NCBI GenBank assembly: GCA_025353525.1
Contig: JANXOO010000737.1
Span: forward strand, 1 to 8,369
Direction of reading: 5' to 3'
Length of the DNA stretch: 8,369 nucleotides
DNA from: Schlesneria sp.
GTDB taxonomy: Bacteria; Planctomycetota; Planctomycetia; Planctomycetales; Planctomycetaceae
Made by a program: the position numbers and the translations under genes. Below the pieces are notes generated by a model. That model did no database searches, was not told the DNA's origin, and saw nothing but the letters and a program-made list of their open reading frames with translations. Below are positions 1-6,708 of the stretch, piece after piece (position 1 is the stretch's first letter; the number at the start of each line of letters is the position of its first letter).

Positions 1-224
1 GGATTCTCGTTCTGCTTTGTTTTTCAATCTAAAAATGCTTCACAGAGTTGCACTTCATGCCGGTTTTCGACGAACGATCATCACATCTGGCGGTGGTCGC
101 GGCATCGGGCAATCTTGCGAAACCGGGCTCGATGAACCGGCGACGCAAGCGACACCGGGGCCGAAATCTGCGAGATTTCAAATCCAGGGCCGCCACTTCG
201 ACGTTGCGACTCCGGGATTGGTCA
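1..224. other. Region downstream of sufB with no supportable gene
   Basis: I see no convincing coding region here. Short open frames exist on both strands, but none resembles a known family. The next gene usually expected after sufB, sufD, is not recognisable on the minus strand within these bases. The only structure noted is a small inverted repeat, GAAATCT-GCG-AGATTTC (163-179), a 7-bp stem with a 3-base loop located about 45 bases past the sufB stop. It has no adjacent T-run, so it is at best a weak transcript-end hairpin. Confidence 0.5.
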
Positions 225-1643
225 TCAGCCGACGCTGCCTTCCATTTGCAATTCGATCAGGCGGTTCATTTCGACCGCATATTCCATCGGCAACTCTTTG
301 ACGAGTGGTTCGATGAATCCGGTAACGATCATGGCTGATGCTTCCGTTTCGCTCATACCGCGGCTCATCAGGTACAGCAACTGTTCTTCGGCGATCTTCG
401 AAACCGACGCTTCGTGTTCGATTGTCAGGTTGTCCTGGTTGACTTCGATGTAGGGATAAGTATCACTGCGGCTGTGCGAGTCCAGAATCAACGCATCGCA
501 AACGACATTGCTTTTGCAGTGGTGTGCATCGTGTGTCGCTTTCACCAGACCGCGATAGCTGGCCCTTCCGCCGTCTTTTGAAATACTCTTCGAGATCACT
601 CGACTGGAGGTATGAGGCGCACAGTGAACCATCTTGGCTCCGGCGTCCTGGTGCTGACCCTTCCCGGCAAACGCAATCGACAATGTTTCGCCGCGAGCAC
701 CCGGTTCCATCAGGTAGATTGCCGGGTACTTCATCGTCAGTCTCGAACCGAGATTGCCGTCGACCCATTCCATCAGGGAATCGCCGTATGCCTTGGCCCG
801 TTTCGTCACGAGGTTGTAAACGTTGTTCGACCAGTTCTGAATCGTCGTATACCGGCAGCGGCCACCCCGTTTGACGAGGATTTCGACGACGGCCGAGTGC
901 AAGCTGTCGCTGCTGTAGGTCGGAGCCGTACAACCTTCGACATAATGAACCGACGCCCCTTCGTCGACGATGATCAGCGTCCGCTCGAACTGACCCATGT
1001 TCTGGGTATTGATGCGGAAATAGGCTTGAAGCGGAAACTCGATCTTTACCCCTTTCGGGACGTAAATGAACGAGCCGCCCGACCAGACTGCCGAATTCAA
1101 TGCGGCAAACTTGTTGTCGGCCGAAGGAATCACAGTGCTGAAGTACTCGCGGACGAGGTCCGGATAATCCCTCAGAGCCGAATCCATATCGGTAAAGATC
1201 ACGCCCTGTTTTGAAAGGTCTTCCTGCAGGCTGCCGTAGACGACTTCAGATTCGTATTGAGCCTTCACACCGGCAAGGTATTTTTTTTCGGCTTCGGGGA
1301 TACCGAGTCGGTCGTACGTCTTGCGAATGTCTTCGGGAACGTCGTCCCACGACTTTTCCTGGCCCTGCGACGCCTTGACGTAGTAGAACATGTTCTGGAA
1401 GTCGAGTTGGCTCATATCTCCGCCCCAGGAGGGCATCGGCTTGCGGAAGAAGATATCGAGCGCTTCAAGACGGAATTCGCGCATCCACTTCGGCTCGGAC
1501 TTCATTTCCGAAATTTGCTCGACAATGGCGCGATCAAGACCCCGGCGGCTTTGGAAAACGTATTTGTCAGTCGGATCGTGAAACCCGTACTGATAGTCGC
1601 CCACGCCGATTTCATCTTCAAGTACTGGTACGTCAGTCGTCAT
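225..1643 (-). CDS. sufB: Fe-S cluster assembly scaffold protein SufB
   Basis: SufB is the scaffold subunit of the cytoplasmic SUF iron-sulfur assembly complex (SufBC2D), on which nascent Fe-S clusters are built. The protein is 472 residues, close to the 470-495 usual for the family. The C-terminal beta-helix core is well conserved: [20 protein letters not shown] (191-210), the block around YVEGCTAP (234-241), and [17 protein letters not shown] (397-413). Residues C382, H410 and E411 align with E. coli SufB C405, H433 and E434, which are known to be needed for cluster formation, so the protein should be active. I chose the ATG at 1643 because it is preceded by GGAAGAA at ribosome-binding distance and begins the typical SufB N-terminus. 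The frame stays open to 1730, but that extension would overlap the upstream gene and shows no family similarity. It lies 55 bases downstream of the Uma2 gene and is likely co-transcribed with sufC. Confidence 0.97.
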   Translation of the reverse strand: MTTDVPVLEDEIGVGDYQYGFHDPTDKYVFQSRRGLDRAIVEQISEMKSEPKWMREFRLEALDIFFRKPMPSWGGDMSQLDFQNMFYYVKASQGQEKSWDDVPEDIRKTYDRLGIPEAEKKYLAGVKAQYESEVVYGSLQEDLSKQGVIFTDMDSALRDYPDLVREYFSTVIPSADNKFAALNSAVWSGGSFIYVPKGVKIEFPLQAYFRINTQNMGQFERTLIIVDEGASVHYVEGCTAPTYSSDSLHSAVVEILVKRGGRCRYTTIQNWSNNVYNLVTKRAKAYGDSLMEWVDGNLGSRLTMKYPAIYLMEPGARGETLSIAFAGKGQHQDAGAKMVHCAPHTSSRVISKSISKDGGRASYRGLVKATHDAHHCKSNVVCDALILDSHSRSDTYPYIEVNQDNLTIEHEASVSKIAEEQLLYLMSRGMSETEASAMIVTGFIEPLVKELPMEYAVEMNRLIELQMEGSVG

Positions 1644-1698
1644 ATTTCTTCCATATTCCAAAATGGGAGTCACTCGTGTCAACACCCCGTCGATTGAA

Positions 1699-2373
1699 TT
1701 AGCCTCGCCGCGGACCGGCGGCAATCTCAAACCATTCCTGTATACTCAGTGAAAATCCCGGCAGAAGCTCTTCGCCGCCCAATGCTCCGTCCGACTCAAT
1801 TGTCCGGCAATCGTCCACATCCCGATAGACTGACACCGTTTTCTTCTTCGGATCCAGAATCCAGATCAGTTGTGTTCCGGCGGCAAACAAATCGCGTCGT
1901 TTTTCCGCCATCTCCCGTTTCGTATTTCCAGGCGAGAGGATTTCCACCGCTAATTCCGGAGCGAATGGCCCGATCGGTTCTGTCGGAACTGTTCCGTCAG
2001 TCGTCTTCTCCCATCGCGAGAACGACACGTCGGGAATTCGAATCCGACCCGGTGTCGTTCGCGTCTGTGCAGCGGCCCCCACCACAAACCCGACAGGATT
2101 CTTCCTCAAATACAATTCGATCATTGTCGCAAGCACGATGGCTAATCGAGACTCGAAAAAACTCAGCGCCTTTTCCACCACCACGCCGTCGATCAGTTCG
2201 CACAGCTTCATCTGTATCACGTCATCTTCGACCGCCGTTCCGGGTGCCGGATGCATCCGAATCCGTCCCAGCGGAATGTCACCCAGCCGATCAACCAGAT
2301 CCGCAACGGTTTCGATACCCGAGCCTATTTGCAGATGATCGGTGTCGATTTGGCTGGACACGAGTGTCGACAT
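1699..2373 (-). CDS. Uma2 family (DUF820) putative restriction-endonuclease-fold protein
   Basis: This 224-residue protein belongs to the Uma2/DUF820 family, which has a PD-(D/E)XK nuclease-like fold and is greatly expanded in Planctomycetes and Cyanobacteria; its cellular role is largely unknown. Family hallmarks in order are [11 protein letters not shown] (58-68), RIPDVSF (112-118, candidate metal-binding D115), [11 protein letters not shown] (141-151, E144), the basic [11 protein letters not shown] stretch (157-167, candidate K158), [16 protein letters not shown] (169-184) and a closing [13 protein letters not shown] (203-215). The acidic and lysine positions of the fold are retained, so it does not look decayed. 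The ATG at 2373 follows AAAGGG at a longish spacing. It sits 24 bases after the sufC stop and 55 bases before the sufB start on the same strand, so it would be transcribed within the suf operon. Family membership does not predict an Fe-S role; it may be an insertion tolerated in the operon. The family call is firm, while any enzymatic activity is inferred. Confidence 0.88.
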   Translation of the reverse strand: MSTLVSSQIDTDHLQIGSGIETVADLVDRLGDIPLGRIRMHPAPGTAVEDDVIQMKLCELIDGVVVEKALSFFESRLAIVLATMIELYLRKNPVGFVVGAAAQTRTTPGRIRIPDVSFSRWEKTTDGTVPTEPIGPFAPELAVEILSPGNTKREMAEKRRDLFAAGTQLIWILDPKKKTVSVYRDVDDCRTIESDGALGGEELLPGFSLSIQEWFEIAAGPRRG

Positions 2374-2397
2374 GACGCACCAACCCTTTCACGAAAA

Positions 2398-3231
2398 TCA
2401 ATGAGCACCGACGACAACACCGGGGCCTGCCGCTTTCTGGCGTTCCTGTTCCTCTGCAGCCTCGTGAGGATGTCGTTGCCGAACGGCCGCGTAACCCTGA
2501 TTATGAAGCTCGTGAGCCAGCGAGGCGTCGCCCGTTTCCACAATTTTTCCAGCCAGCATCACATGAGTAAACTGAGGGATATTGTATTCCAGCAGCCGCT
2601 CGTGATGCGTAATGATCAGCACGCCCATCTGCGGACCCGCCAGTTTTCGCAATCCCTCGCTGACGACGCGAACAGCATCGCTGTCGAGTCCACTGTCGGT
2701 TTCGTCAAGGATCGCAAACCTGGGTTGCAACATTGCGAGCTGCAGAATCTCCATCCGCTTTTTCTCACCGCCGGAAAACCCTTCGTTCAGATAACGCCGG
2801 GCAAATTCGATATCCATCCCCAATTGTTCCATGCGTTCCTTGAGTTCCTTGCGGAAATCTCGCATGGGAATCAGCCCTTCGCCTTCTTTGCGAACCGGGT
2901 TGCGGATGTTTGTCACGGCGTGACGCAGAAAGTCGGCCACCTTCACACCGGGAATTGTGACCGGATATTGAAAGGCCAGGAACAGACCCAGCCGCGCTCG
3001 TTCACACGGATCGAGTTCGTTCAGGGGCGTGCCATCGATTTCGATCGATCCCGAAGTGACTTCGTACTTGGGATGGCCGACCAGAGTATACGCGAGGGTA
3101 CTCTTTCCCGATCCGTTGGGACCCATCAACGCATGCGTCTCGCCCTGACGGATGTCGAGACTGACCCCCTTGAGGATCGGTTTGTCTTCGACAGAAACAT
3201 GTAAATCGGTGATTTTCAGCAGACTGGACAT
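2398..3231 (-). CDS. sufC: Fe-S cluster assembly ATPase SufC
   Basis: SufC is the ABC-type ATPase of the SUF complex. It binds SufB and SufD in the cytoplasm and uses ATP hydrolysis to drive the rearrangement needed for cluster assembly; it is not a transporter. The full nucleotide-binding domain is present: Walker A GPNGSGKST (37-45), Q-loop Q88 in FQYP, ABC signature FSGGEKKRME (152-161), Walker B AILDETDSGLD (173-183), and the switch histidine in IITHHERLL (206-214). The LDETDSGLD and FSGGEKKR variants are characteristic of SufC as opposed to generic ABC ATPases. At 277 residues it is somewhat longer than E. coli SufC (248). The extra length is a hydrophilic, Ala/Glu/Gln-rich C-terminal tail after about residue 250. 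The ATG at 3231 starts exactly at the conserved N-terminus, although no strong Shine-Dalgarno sequence is seen. It is first of the tightly spaced genes sufC, Uma2, sufB; a 150-base gap with tandem repeats separates it from nuoB. Confidence 0.97.
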   Translation of the reverse strand: MSSLLKITDLHVSVEDKPILKGVSLDIRQGETHALMGPNGSGKSTLAYTLVGHPKYEVTSGSIEIDGTPLNELDPCERARLGLFLAFQYPVTIPGVKVADFLRHAVTNIRNPVRKEGEGLIPMRDFRKELKERMEQLGMDIEFARRYLNEGFSGGEKKRMEILQLAMLQPRFAILDETDSGLDSDAVRVVSEGLRKLAGPQMGVLIITHHERLLEYNIPQFTHVMLAGKIVETGDASLAHELHNQGYAAVRQRHPHEAAEEQERQKAAGPGVVVGAH

Positions 3232-3280
3232 TGCGATGGAAAACTCGTGAGTGATTGTAAAAGTGGAACTTGCGGGTTTG

Positions 3281-3346
3281 CTTCGGGTCAGAGATTCATT
3301 TACTTCGGGTCAGAGATTCATTTGCTTGAGGTCAGAGATTCAAGAT
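3281..3346. repeat. Three tandem copies of a 22-base unit upstream of sufC
   Basis: Three head-to-tail copies lie at 3281-3302, 3303-3324 and 3325-3346, in the gap between the nuoB stop and the sufC start. Copies 1 and 2 differ at one position. Copy 3 is more diverged but keeps the 13-base core GGTCAGAGATTCA, found at 3286-3298, 3308-3320 and 3330-3342. The period of 22 bases is about two helical turns, so all cores face the same side of DNA. That would suit an operator array, but a neutral slippage-derived repeat is equally possible. The repeats end about 50 bases upstream of the sufC ATG. Confidence 0.85.
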
Positions 3347-3381
3347 CAGACTAAAGCCTGAACTCCAACGACAAAAAATTC

Positions 3382-3945
3382 TCAGACGACTTCTGTCAGA
3401 TTTTGTGTGATTGGCAGTGCGACACGACCCGTATGGTGCGGGATTGGCAACACTTCCAATGATTTTGTGATTCTCTTGGCCTTGATCTTGTCCTGAATTC
3501 GCATCAAGCCTTCGAGCAACGCTTCGGGGCGAGGTGGACAGCCGGGAACGTACACGTCGACAGGCACGACCAGGTCAACACCTTTCACAACGTGGTAGCC
3601 GTATTTGAAATAAGGACCGCCACCGACGGTGCAGGCACCCATTGCGATGACGTATTTGGGGTCGGGCATTTGTTCGTAAAGGCGACGGACCCGGCTGGCC
3701 ATTTTGTACGTCACAGTCCCTGCCACGATCATCAGATCTGCCTGTCGCGGCGTGGCCCGAAACGCACCGGCCCCAAACCGGTCCATATCAAAACGACTTG
3801 CACCGGCCGCCATCATTTCAATTGCACAGCACGCCAGACCAAACGTCATCGGCCAAATACTCGATTGCCGAGCCCAATTCATCGCCTGTTCGAGCGATGT
3901 TGTGATGACGTTTTCTTCAAACCGGCCTTCGATCCATGTCGTCAT
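3382..3945 (-). CDS. nuoB: NADH-quinone oxidoreductase subunit B (NuoB)
   Basis: NuoB is a peripheral-arm subunit of respiratory complex I and holds the terminal [4Fe-4S] cluster N2, which passes electrons to quinone. The 187-residue protein carries the family core: [18 protein letters not shown] (28-45), [16 protein letters not shown] (62-77), [10 protein letters not shown] (101-110) and [16 protein letters not shown] (128-143). The four cluster ligands C39, C40, C105 and C136 are all present. I favour the ATG at 3945, giving an [14 protein letters not shown]-terminus preceded by GGGA. In-frame ATGs at 3960 and 4023 would add 5 or 26 residues; the extra segment looks like translated leader. 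No other nuo gene is next to it: upstream is a SufR-like regulator and downstream is sufC, all on the same strand. It may be the organism's main NuoB with its subunit genes dispersed, or an additional paralogue; the window cannot tell. Confidence 0.96.
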   Translation of the reverse strand: MTTWIEGRFEENVITTSLEQAMNWARQSSIWPMTFGLACCAIEMMAAGASRFDMDRFGAGAFRATPRQADLMIVAGTVTYKMASRVRRLYEQMPDPKYVIAMGACTVGGGPYFKYGYHVVKGVDLVVPVDVYVPGCPPRPEALLEGLMRIQDKIKAKRITKSLEVLPIPHHTGRVALPITQNLTEVV

Positions 3946-4240
3946 GTTTATCCCGTCCATTTCCTGTCGTTTGATTGCGTTACAACGTTGCCGCCGAAAC
4001 AGCAATCCTAACAGCAATCTCACTCGCTTTCATCTGTCCGCCAACCAAACTTCCCGCGAACCAGGATCCGGATTCGTCTCATTTTTCAGAATCGAATGTC
4101 AGTCAGCTTACCTTGGCCGCTGACAACCTTTGGGCGGATTCCGGATTCACTGTGTTACCATGTTGTTGCAGCGTTGCCATGTTGCCGCAGCGGCCTTTTA
4201 GCGATCGCATCAGGAAAACTCGACCAAAACCGGCTGGACA
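3946..4240. other. Gap between the sufR stop and nuoB start with short repeats
   Basis: This is a gap of about 295 bases with no supportable gene. It is the leader region for nuoB on the minus strand. It holds a 19-base tandem duplication (4155-4192, listed separately) and a 12-base direct repeat with the shared core AACAGCAATC (3998-4009 and 4010-4021). It also holds the 8-base palindrome CAACGTTG (3983-3990), about 40 bases upstream of the chosen nuoB start. I could not identify a convincing -35/-10 pair by eye. Because of its length, nuoB may have its own promoter here instead of relying on read-through from sufR. Confidence 0.5.
4155..4192. repeat. Imperfect 19-base tandem duplication
   Basis: The unit TTACCATGTTGTTGCAGCG (4155-4173) is followed directly by TTGCCATGTTGCCGCAGCG (4174-4192), with 16 of 19 positions identical. 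It lies about 50 bases past the sufR stop codon, in the gap leading to nuoB. It is short and could be a simple slippage product. No function is apparent. Confidence 0.7.
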
Positions 4241-4870
4241 TCAGCCTTGCGAACTTGCCAGATGAAATTCGCAACAGCCATCGCCGTCACGACAACACGA
4301 CGCCAACGTCAACGGCACTCCCAAAACCTGTTCGAACACCTGCTGTTCTAACTCGCAAATCCCGGAATCCTGTTGTGCCAAATCGTGATACGGACAGTGA
4401 TTTTCCCTCAAAATCGGCAACAACGAGTGTGAATCAACCTCAACCGAAAAACCTCGCTCGGAAAGGGACGCCCCCAATTGAGCGAATCGCTCGGAAATGA
4501 CCGACCCCTGAACGTTGGCACTGTACTGCCGGACCATTGCGTCACGGATTCGCCCCGTCACCCGTTGCCGGATTTCAGGCTCTTCAATCGTATGCAGTTC
4601 ACTCCACAACAACCGGGCCAAATCGGAATAGTTGTCGCCCAACTGCCGCCGACCCTGATCAGTAATCCGGTAAGTATGGTGCGGTCGACCACGCCCCTCG
4701 CGAATCGCCCGACGACCGACGAGCCCAAGCGACTGCAGCCGCCCCAATCGCTGCCGAACAGCGGTCGCCGTAACACCCGCCGCATCACACAGTTCCTGAA
4801 CGGTCCCTTCACCCAGCCGCTGAAGGCTTAGCAAGAATGAATGGTCATCATGCTCCAGTGAAACCTTCAT
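4241..4870 (-). CDS. sufR: SufR-like Fe-S-sensing transcriptional regulator
   Basis: This 209-residue protein has the architecture of SufR, the repressor of suf operons that binds DNA as an Fe-S-containing dimer and releases it when clusters are lost or oxidised. A winged helix-turn-helix fills residues 10-75: recognition region CDAAGVTATAVRQRLGRLQ (28-46) and wing GRGRPHHTYRITDQGRR (59-75). The C-terminal half has the SufR-type cysteine pattern: C159 in ENHCPYHDLA, C172 after twelve residues in DSGICELE, and C200 in the GDGxC-type ending; these are the probable [4Fe-4S] ligands. Two extra cysteines create CC doublets at 192-193 and 199-200. The ATG at 4870 begins the conserved N-terminus. 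A promoter-like sequence lies about 90 bases upstream. Its position as first gene of the same-strand series nuoB, sufC, Uma2, sufB supports a role in controlling Fe-S assembly. The exact operator is not identified. Confidence 0.85.
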   Translation of the reverse strand: MKVSLEHDDHSFLLSLQRLGEGTVQELCDAAGVTATAVRQRLGRLQSLGLVGRRAIREGRGRPHHTYRITDQGRRQLGDNYSDLARLLWSELHTIEEPEIRQRVTGRIRDAMVRQYSANVQGSVISERFAQLGASLSERGFSVEVDSHSLLPILRENHCPYHDLAQQDSGICELEQQVFEQVLGVPLTLASCCRDGDGCCEFHLASSQG

Positions 4871-5317
4871 CGAAAACCACTCTCAACAAGACCGCAACAC
4901 GCGCCTGACGGCCAATCCGCTCGAGCTACTTGTCTCGGGGGCAATATCGGCGTCACATGATTTTAGCCTGTTTGATAATTAAAACAATAGTTGCAGCGAA
5001 AAATGAAATAACTTCTCTGGAATGAGAAACCAACCATGATTTGCAGCAGATTTCCAATTGAAACCGATTCCGGATTTCCTTCCGCCAAAAAAACACTCGG
5101 CCTGTTTCGAATGTGCAGGATTTGACCACCGACACTGTGACAACATCATTTGATGCCCCGGATCAGGTGTTGCCTCAAGCCTTGTGACGGGACTTCTAAT
5201 TGATCATGCAATTTAACGAGCGACTGGAATCAACACCGAACAACTCGTGACGACGACTTTTCGGCGCTTTCACCGTCGCTGATGCACCCACAGGCGGCAC
5301 GATAGTACAACTCGCAC
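4871..5317. other. Non-coding gap between ogt and sufR
   Basis: About 450 bases lie between the ogt stop and the sufR start. The part around 4960-5100 is clearly more AT-rich than the flanking genes, which fits a promoter region for the minus-strand sufR. A 60-codon open frame on the minus strand (4953-5135) has no recognisable features and I do not call it a gene. No tRNA, CRISPR or strong terminator hairpin was seen; any end signal for ogt within its first 100 downstream bases is weak. Confidence 0.55.
4960..4987 (-). promoter_or_regulatory. Candidate sigma-70-type promoter for sufR
   Basis: On the minus strand a -35-like TTGTTT (4982-4987) and a -10-like TAAAAT (4960-4965) are separated by 16 bases, inside the AT-rich part of the gap. 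Transcription would start near 4953 and leave a leader of about 80 bases before sufR. The match to consensus is reasonable but was found by eye. No clear inverted repeat that could be a SufR operator overlaps it. Confidence 0.35.
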
Positions 5318-5824
5318 TTATCCTTTTTCTCGGTCTTCGTGTCGCAATAGCCATTGTTTCCGCTCGATCCCACCTCCGTATCCGGTCAATTCGTGATTTG
5401 TTCCTACAACTCTGTGACATGGTGCAACGATGTTGACGGGATTCGAACCATTAGCCATCCCGACAGCACGGTACGCTGTTGGTCGACCAATTCGCTTTGC
5501 AATTGCTCCATAAGAGACGATTGTCCCCGCTGGAATCTTACGCAGCGCATCCCAGACCTGATGTTGAAAATCGGTCCCGTTCGTCGCCACGCCAATTTGG
5601 TCAATCGTCGTCAGGTCGCCCGCAAAATAGTCTTTCAGACGCGATACGGCATCGCAGGGATGCTGCGGGCGATGCAGGGCGTAATTGCGATAGTGCCGAG
5701 CCAGCAATCGATGCAAACGGTGTTCATAACCTTCAAAATCGACGGCTCGTACCTTTGCACCGTCGAGAACCACGTATACAACGCCCAGCGGCGAAACAAA
5801 TTCATGTTGATAAAGTTCCATCAT
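5318..5824 (-). CDS. ogt: Methylated-DNA--protein-cysteine S-methyltransferase
   Basis: This is the suicide repair protein that transfers the alkyl group from O6-alkylguanine (and O4-alkylthymine) in DNA onto its own cysteine. The 168-residue length is typical of stand-alone Ogt/MGMT proteins. The active-site motif PCHRVV is at 135-140 with acceptor C136. It is preceded by the DNA-binding helix-turn-helix region, including GTIVSYGAIAKRIGRPTAYRAV, which spans about 100-121, and by MANGSNPVNIVA (123-134). The C-terminal GYGGGIERKQWLLRHE (148-163) is also standard. No Ada-type N-terminal zinc/methylphosphotriester domain is present. Two adjacent ATG codons open the gene. The first (5822-5824) shares bases with the TGA of the preceding glycosylase gene as ATGA, implying translational coupling and a two-gene alkylation-repair operon. 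The symbol ogt is used for the family; it could equally be called mgt. Confidence 0.95.
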   Translation of the reverse strand: MMELYQHEFVSPLGVVYVVLDGAKVRAVDFEGYEHRLHRLLARHYRNYALHRPQHPCDAVSRLKDYFAGDLTTIDQIGVATNGTDFQHQVWDALRKIPAGTIVSYGAIAKRIGRPTAYRAVGMANGSNPVNIVAPCHRVVGTNHELTGYGGGIERKQWLLRHEDREKG

Positions 5825-6525
5825 TTTTTACCCACGTTGCGTGTATTTTGACGAAGATCGCTGAGTGATTGCCTGAGTAGAATTGCTGCGTAACCCCGCC
5901 ACGGCCGCCAGTTCTCTGCCCTTAACCGAAGAGCCGTCGGACTGAGTCCGGTTGCTTTGACCAGACCGCAATCGGTTGCGGGAAATGCGTCCGGCCAACC
6001 TGCGGCCCTTAACAAGATGTATTCGGCGGTCCATTCGCCAATTCCCGGAAGAGCAATGAGTGCGTTACGTACCCGGTCAGGATCGGCACCTGGGTCCAAT
6101 CGAATTTTTCCCTCGGCGACGGCGGTCGCAAAAGATTTGACCGTTTGCGCTCGTCGATCAGTCAGGCCTGTTGCCCGAAGCTCCTGGATATTTGCTGCGG
6201 CCAATATCTCGGCACCGGGGAAAAAAGTGTCGAGCGAATCGAACGGCGTCATGTTGGGACGTCCAAAACGTCGGGCAAGGCGGCCGGACAACGTCGTCGC
6301 GGCTTGAACGCTGATTTGCTGTCCAAGAATCGCCCGGACACCGCATTCAAATCCGTCGAACGCTCCCGGCACTTGCGTACCTGGCCATCGTTTCAATAGA
6401 GGAGCTAACAACGGGTCTACCAACAGACGTTCTGCAACCCCGATCGGATCGGCGCGAACATCTTTCGCGTGGACAGGCCAGGCAGCGAACCGGGAAACAA
6501 GGCGGGATGACAATGTGAAACGCAA
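5821..6525 (-). CDS. alkA: DNA-3-methyladenine glycosylase II, AlkA type, lacking the N-terminal domain
   Basis: AlkA-type enzymes excise 3-methyladenine and other alkylated bases, starting base-excision repair. The catalytic HhH-GPD part is complete: FDGFECGVRAILGQQISV (56-73), the helix-hairpin-helix LPGIGEWTAEYILL (159-172), the catalytic Asp in PATDCGL (D185), and ENWRPWRGYAA (204-214). The protein is 234 residues against 282 in E. coli. It begins at roughly E. coli residue 70, so the N-terminal AlkA_N beta-domain is missing. The start is a TTG at 6525 with AGG eight bases before it. In-frame stops lie immediately upstream (the nearest three bases further), and neither other frame shows the missing domain, so this is not an obvious recent frameshift. 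It overlaps ogt by four bases. Activity is likely retained because related glycosylases consist of the HhH core alone, but substrate range could differ. A second TTG at 6513 is an alternative start. Confidence 0.9.
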   Translation of the reverse strand: MRFTLSSRLVSRFAAWPVHAKDVRADPIGVAERLLVDPLLAPLLKRWPGTQVPGAFDGFECGVRAILGQQISVQAATTLSGRLARRFGRPNMTPFDSLDTFFPGAEILAAANIQELRATGLTDRRAQTVKSFATAVAEGKIRLDPGADPDRVRNALIALPGIGEWTAEYILLRAAGWPDAFPATDCGLVKATGLSPTALRLRAENWRPWRGYAAILLRQSLSDLRQNTRNVGKK

Positions 6526-6628
6526 GTATCAGACCTGACACTTCGTTTAACGGGCCGTGTCGCCGCCTGGTCACCGCCGATGGGCACTTTCGAATTTGGC
6601 GACGGCGAGGAATGGAAATACCGGTCGT

Positions 6629-6680
6629 TGAAAAACGGGGACTGGAACAAGGAAGACGCGGAACCAGTCCCCGTTTTTCA
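6629..6680 (-). terminator. Perfect 17-bp inverted repeat, probable intrinsic terminator
   Basis: The arms TGAAAAACGGGGACTGG (6629-6645) and CCAGTCCCCGTTTTTCA (6664-6680) are perfectly complementary around an 18-base loop. The GC-rich inner stem (GGGGACTGG) followed by five T residues is an intrinsic terminator layout on either strand. It begins 29 bases past the stop of the minus-strand gene at 6709-7977 and lies upstream of alkA, so it most likely ends that transcript. It would also separate that gene from the repair operon. A dispersed palindromic repeat element is an alternative reading. Confidence 0.7.
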
Positions 6681-6708
6681 GGCAGAAAAATTTTCAATGC
6701 CGGTCAAC

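Noticed and set aside
463..1214. Open frames of 116 to 200 codons on both strands within sufB
   Set aside because: All are shadows of the unambiguous sufB frame and show no independent family features.
1644..1730. A 29-residue N-terminal extension of SufB
   Set aside because: It would overlap the end of the Uma2 gene, does not resemble SufB N-termini, and the ATG at 1643 has a good ribosome-binding site.
2251..3204. A 317-codon open frame on the plus strand opposite sufC and the start of the Uma2 gene
   Set aside because: It is antisense to two clearly recognised genes, its product has no family features, and long antisense frames are common in GC-rich codon usage.
3946..4023. A 26-residue N-terminal extension of NuoB starting at 4023
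   Set aside because: The added residues (Arg/Leu-rich, partly encoded by a short direct repeat) do not match NuoB N-termini. The [13 protein letters not shown] start fits the family better.
4958..5100. Possible riboswitch or small RNA in the AT-rich gap
   Set aside because: I looked for stable stems or conserved riboswitch-like cores and saw none that I could support by eye.
4953..5135. A 60-codon minus-strand open frame upstream of sufR
   Set aside because: It has no recognisable motif and overlaps the AT-rich region with the candidate sufR promoter. A chance frame is more likely.
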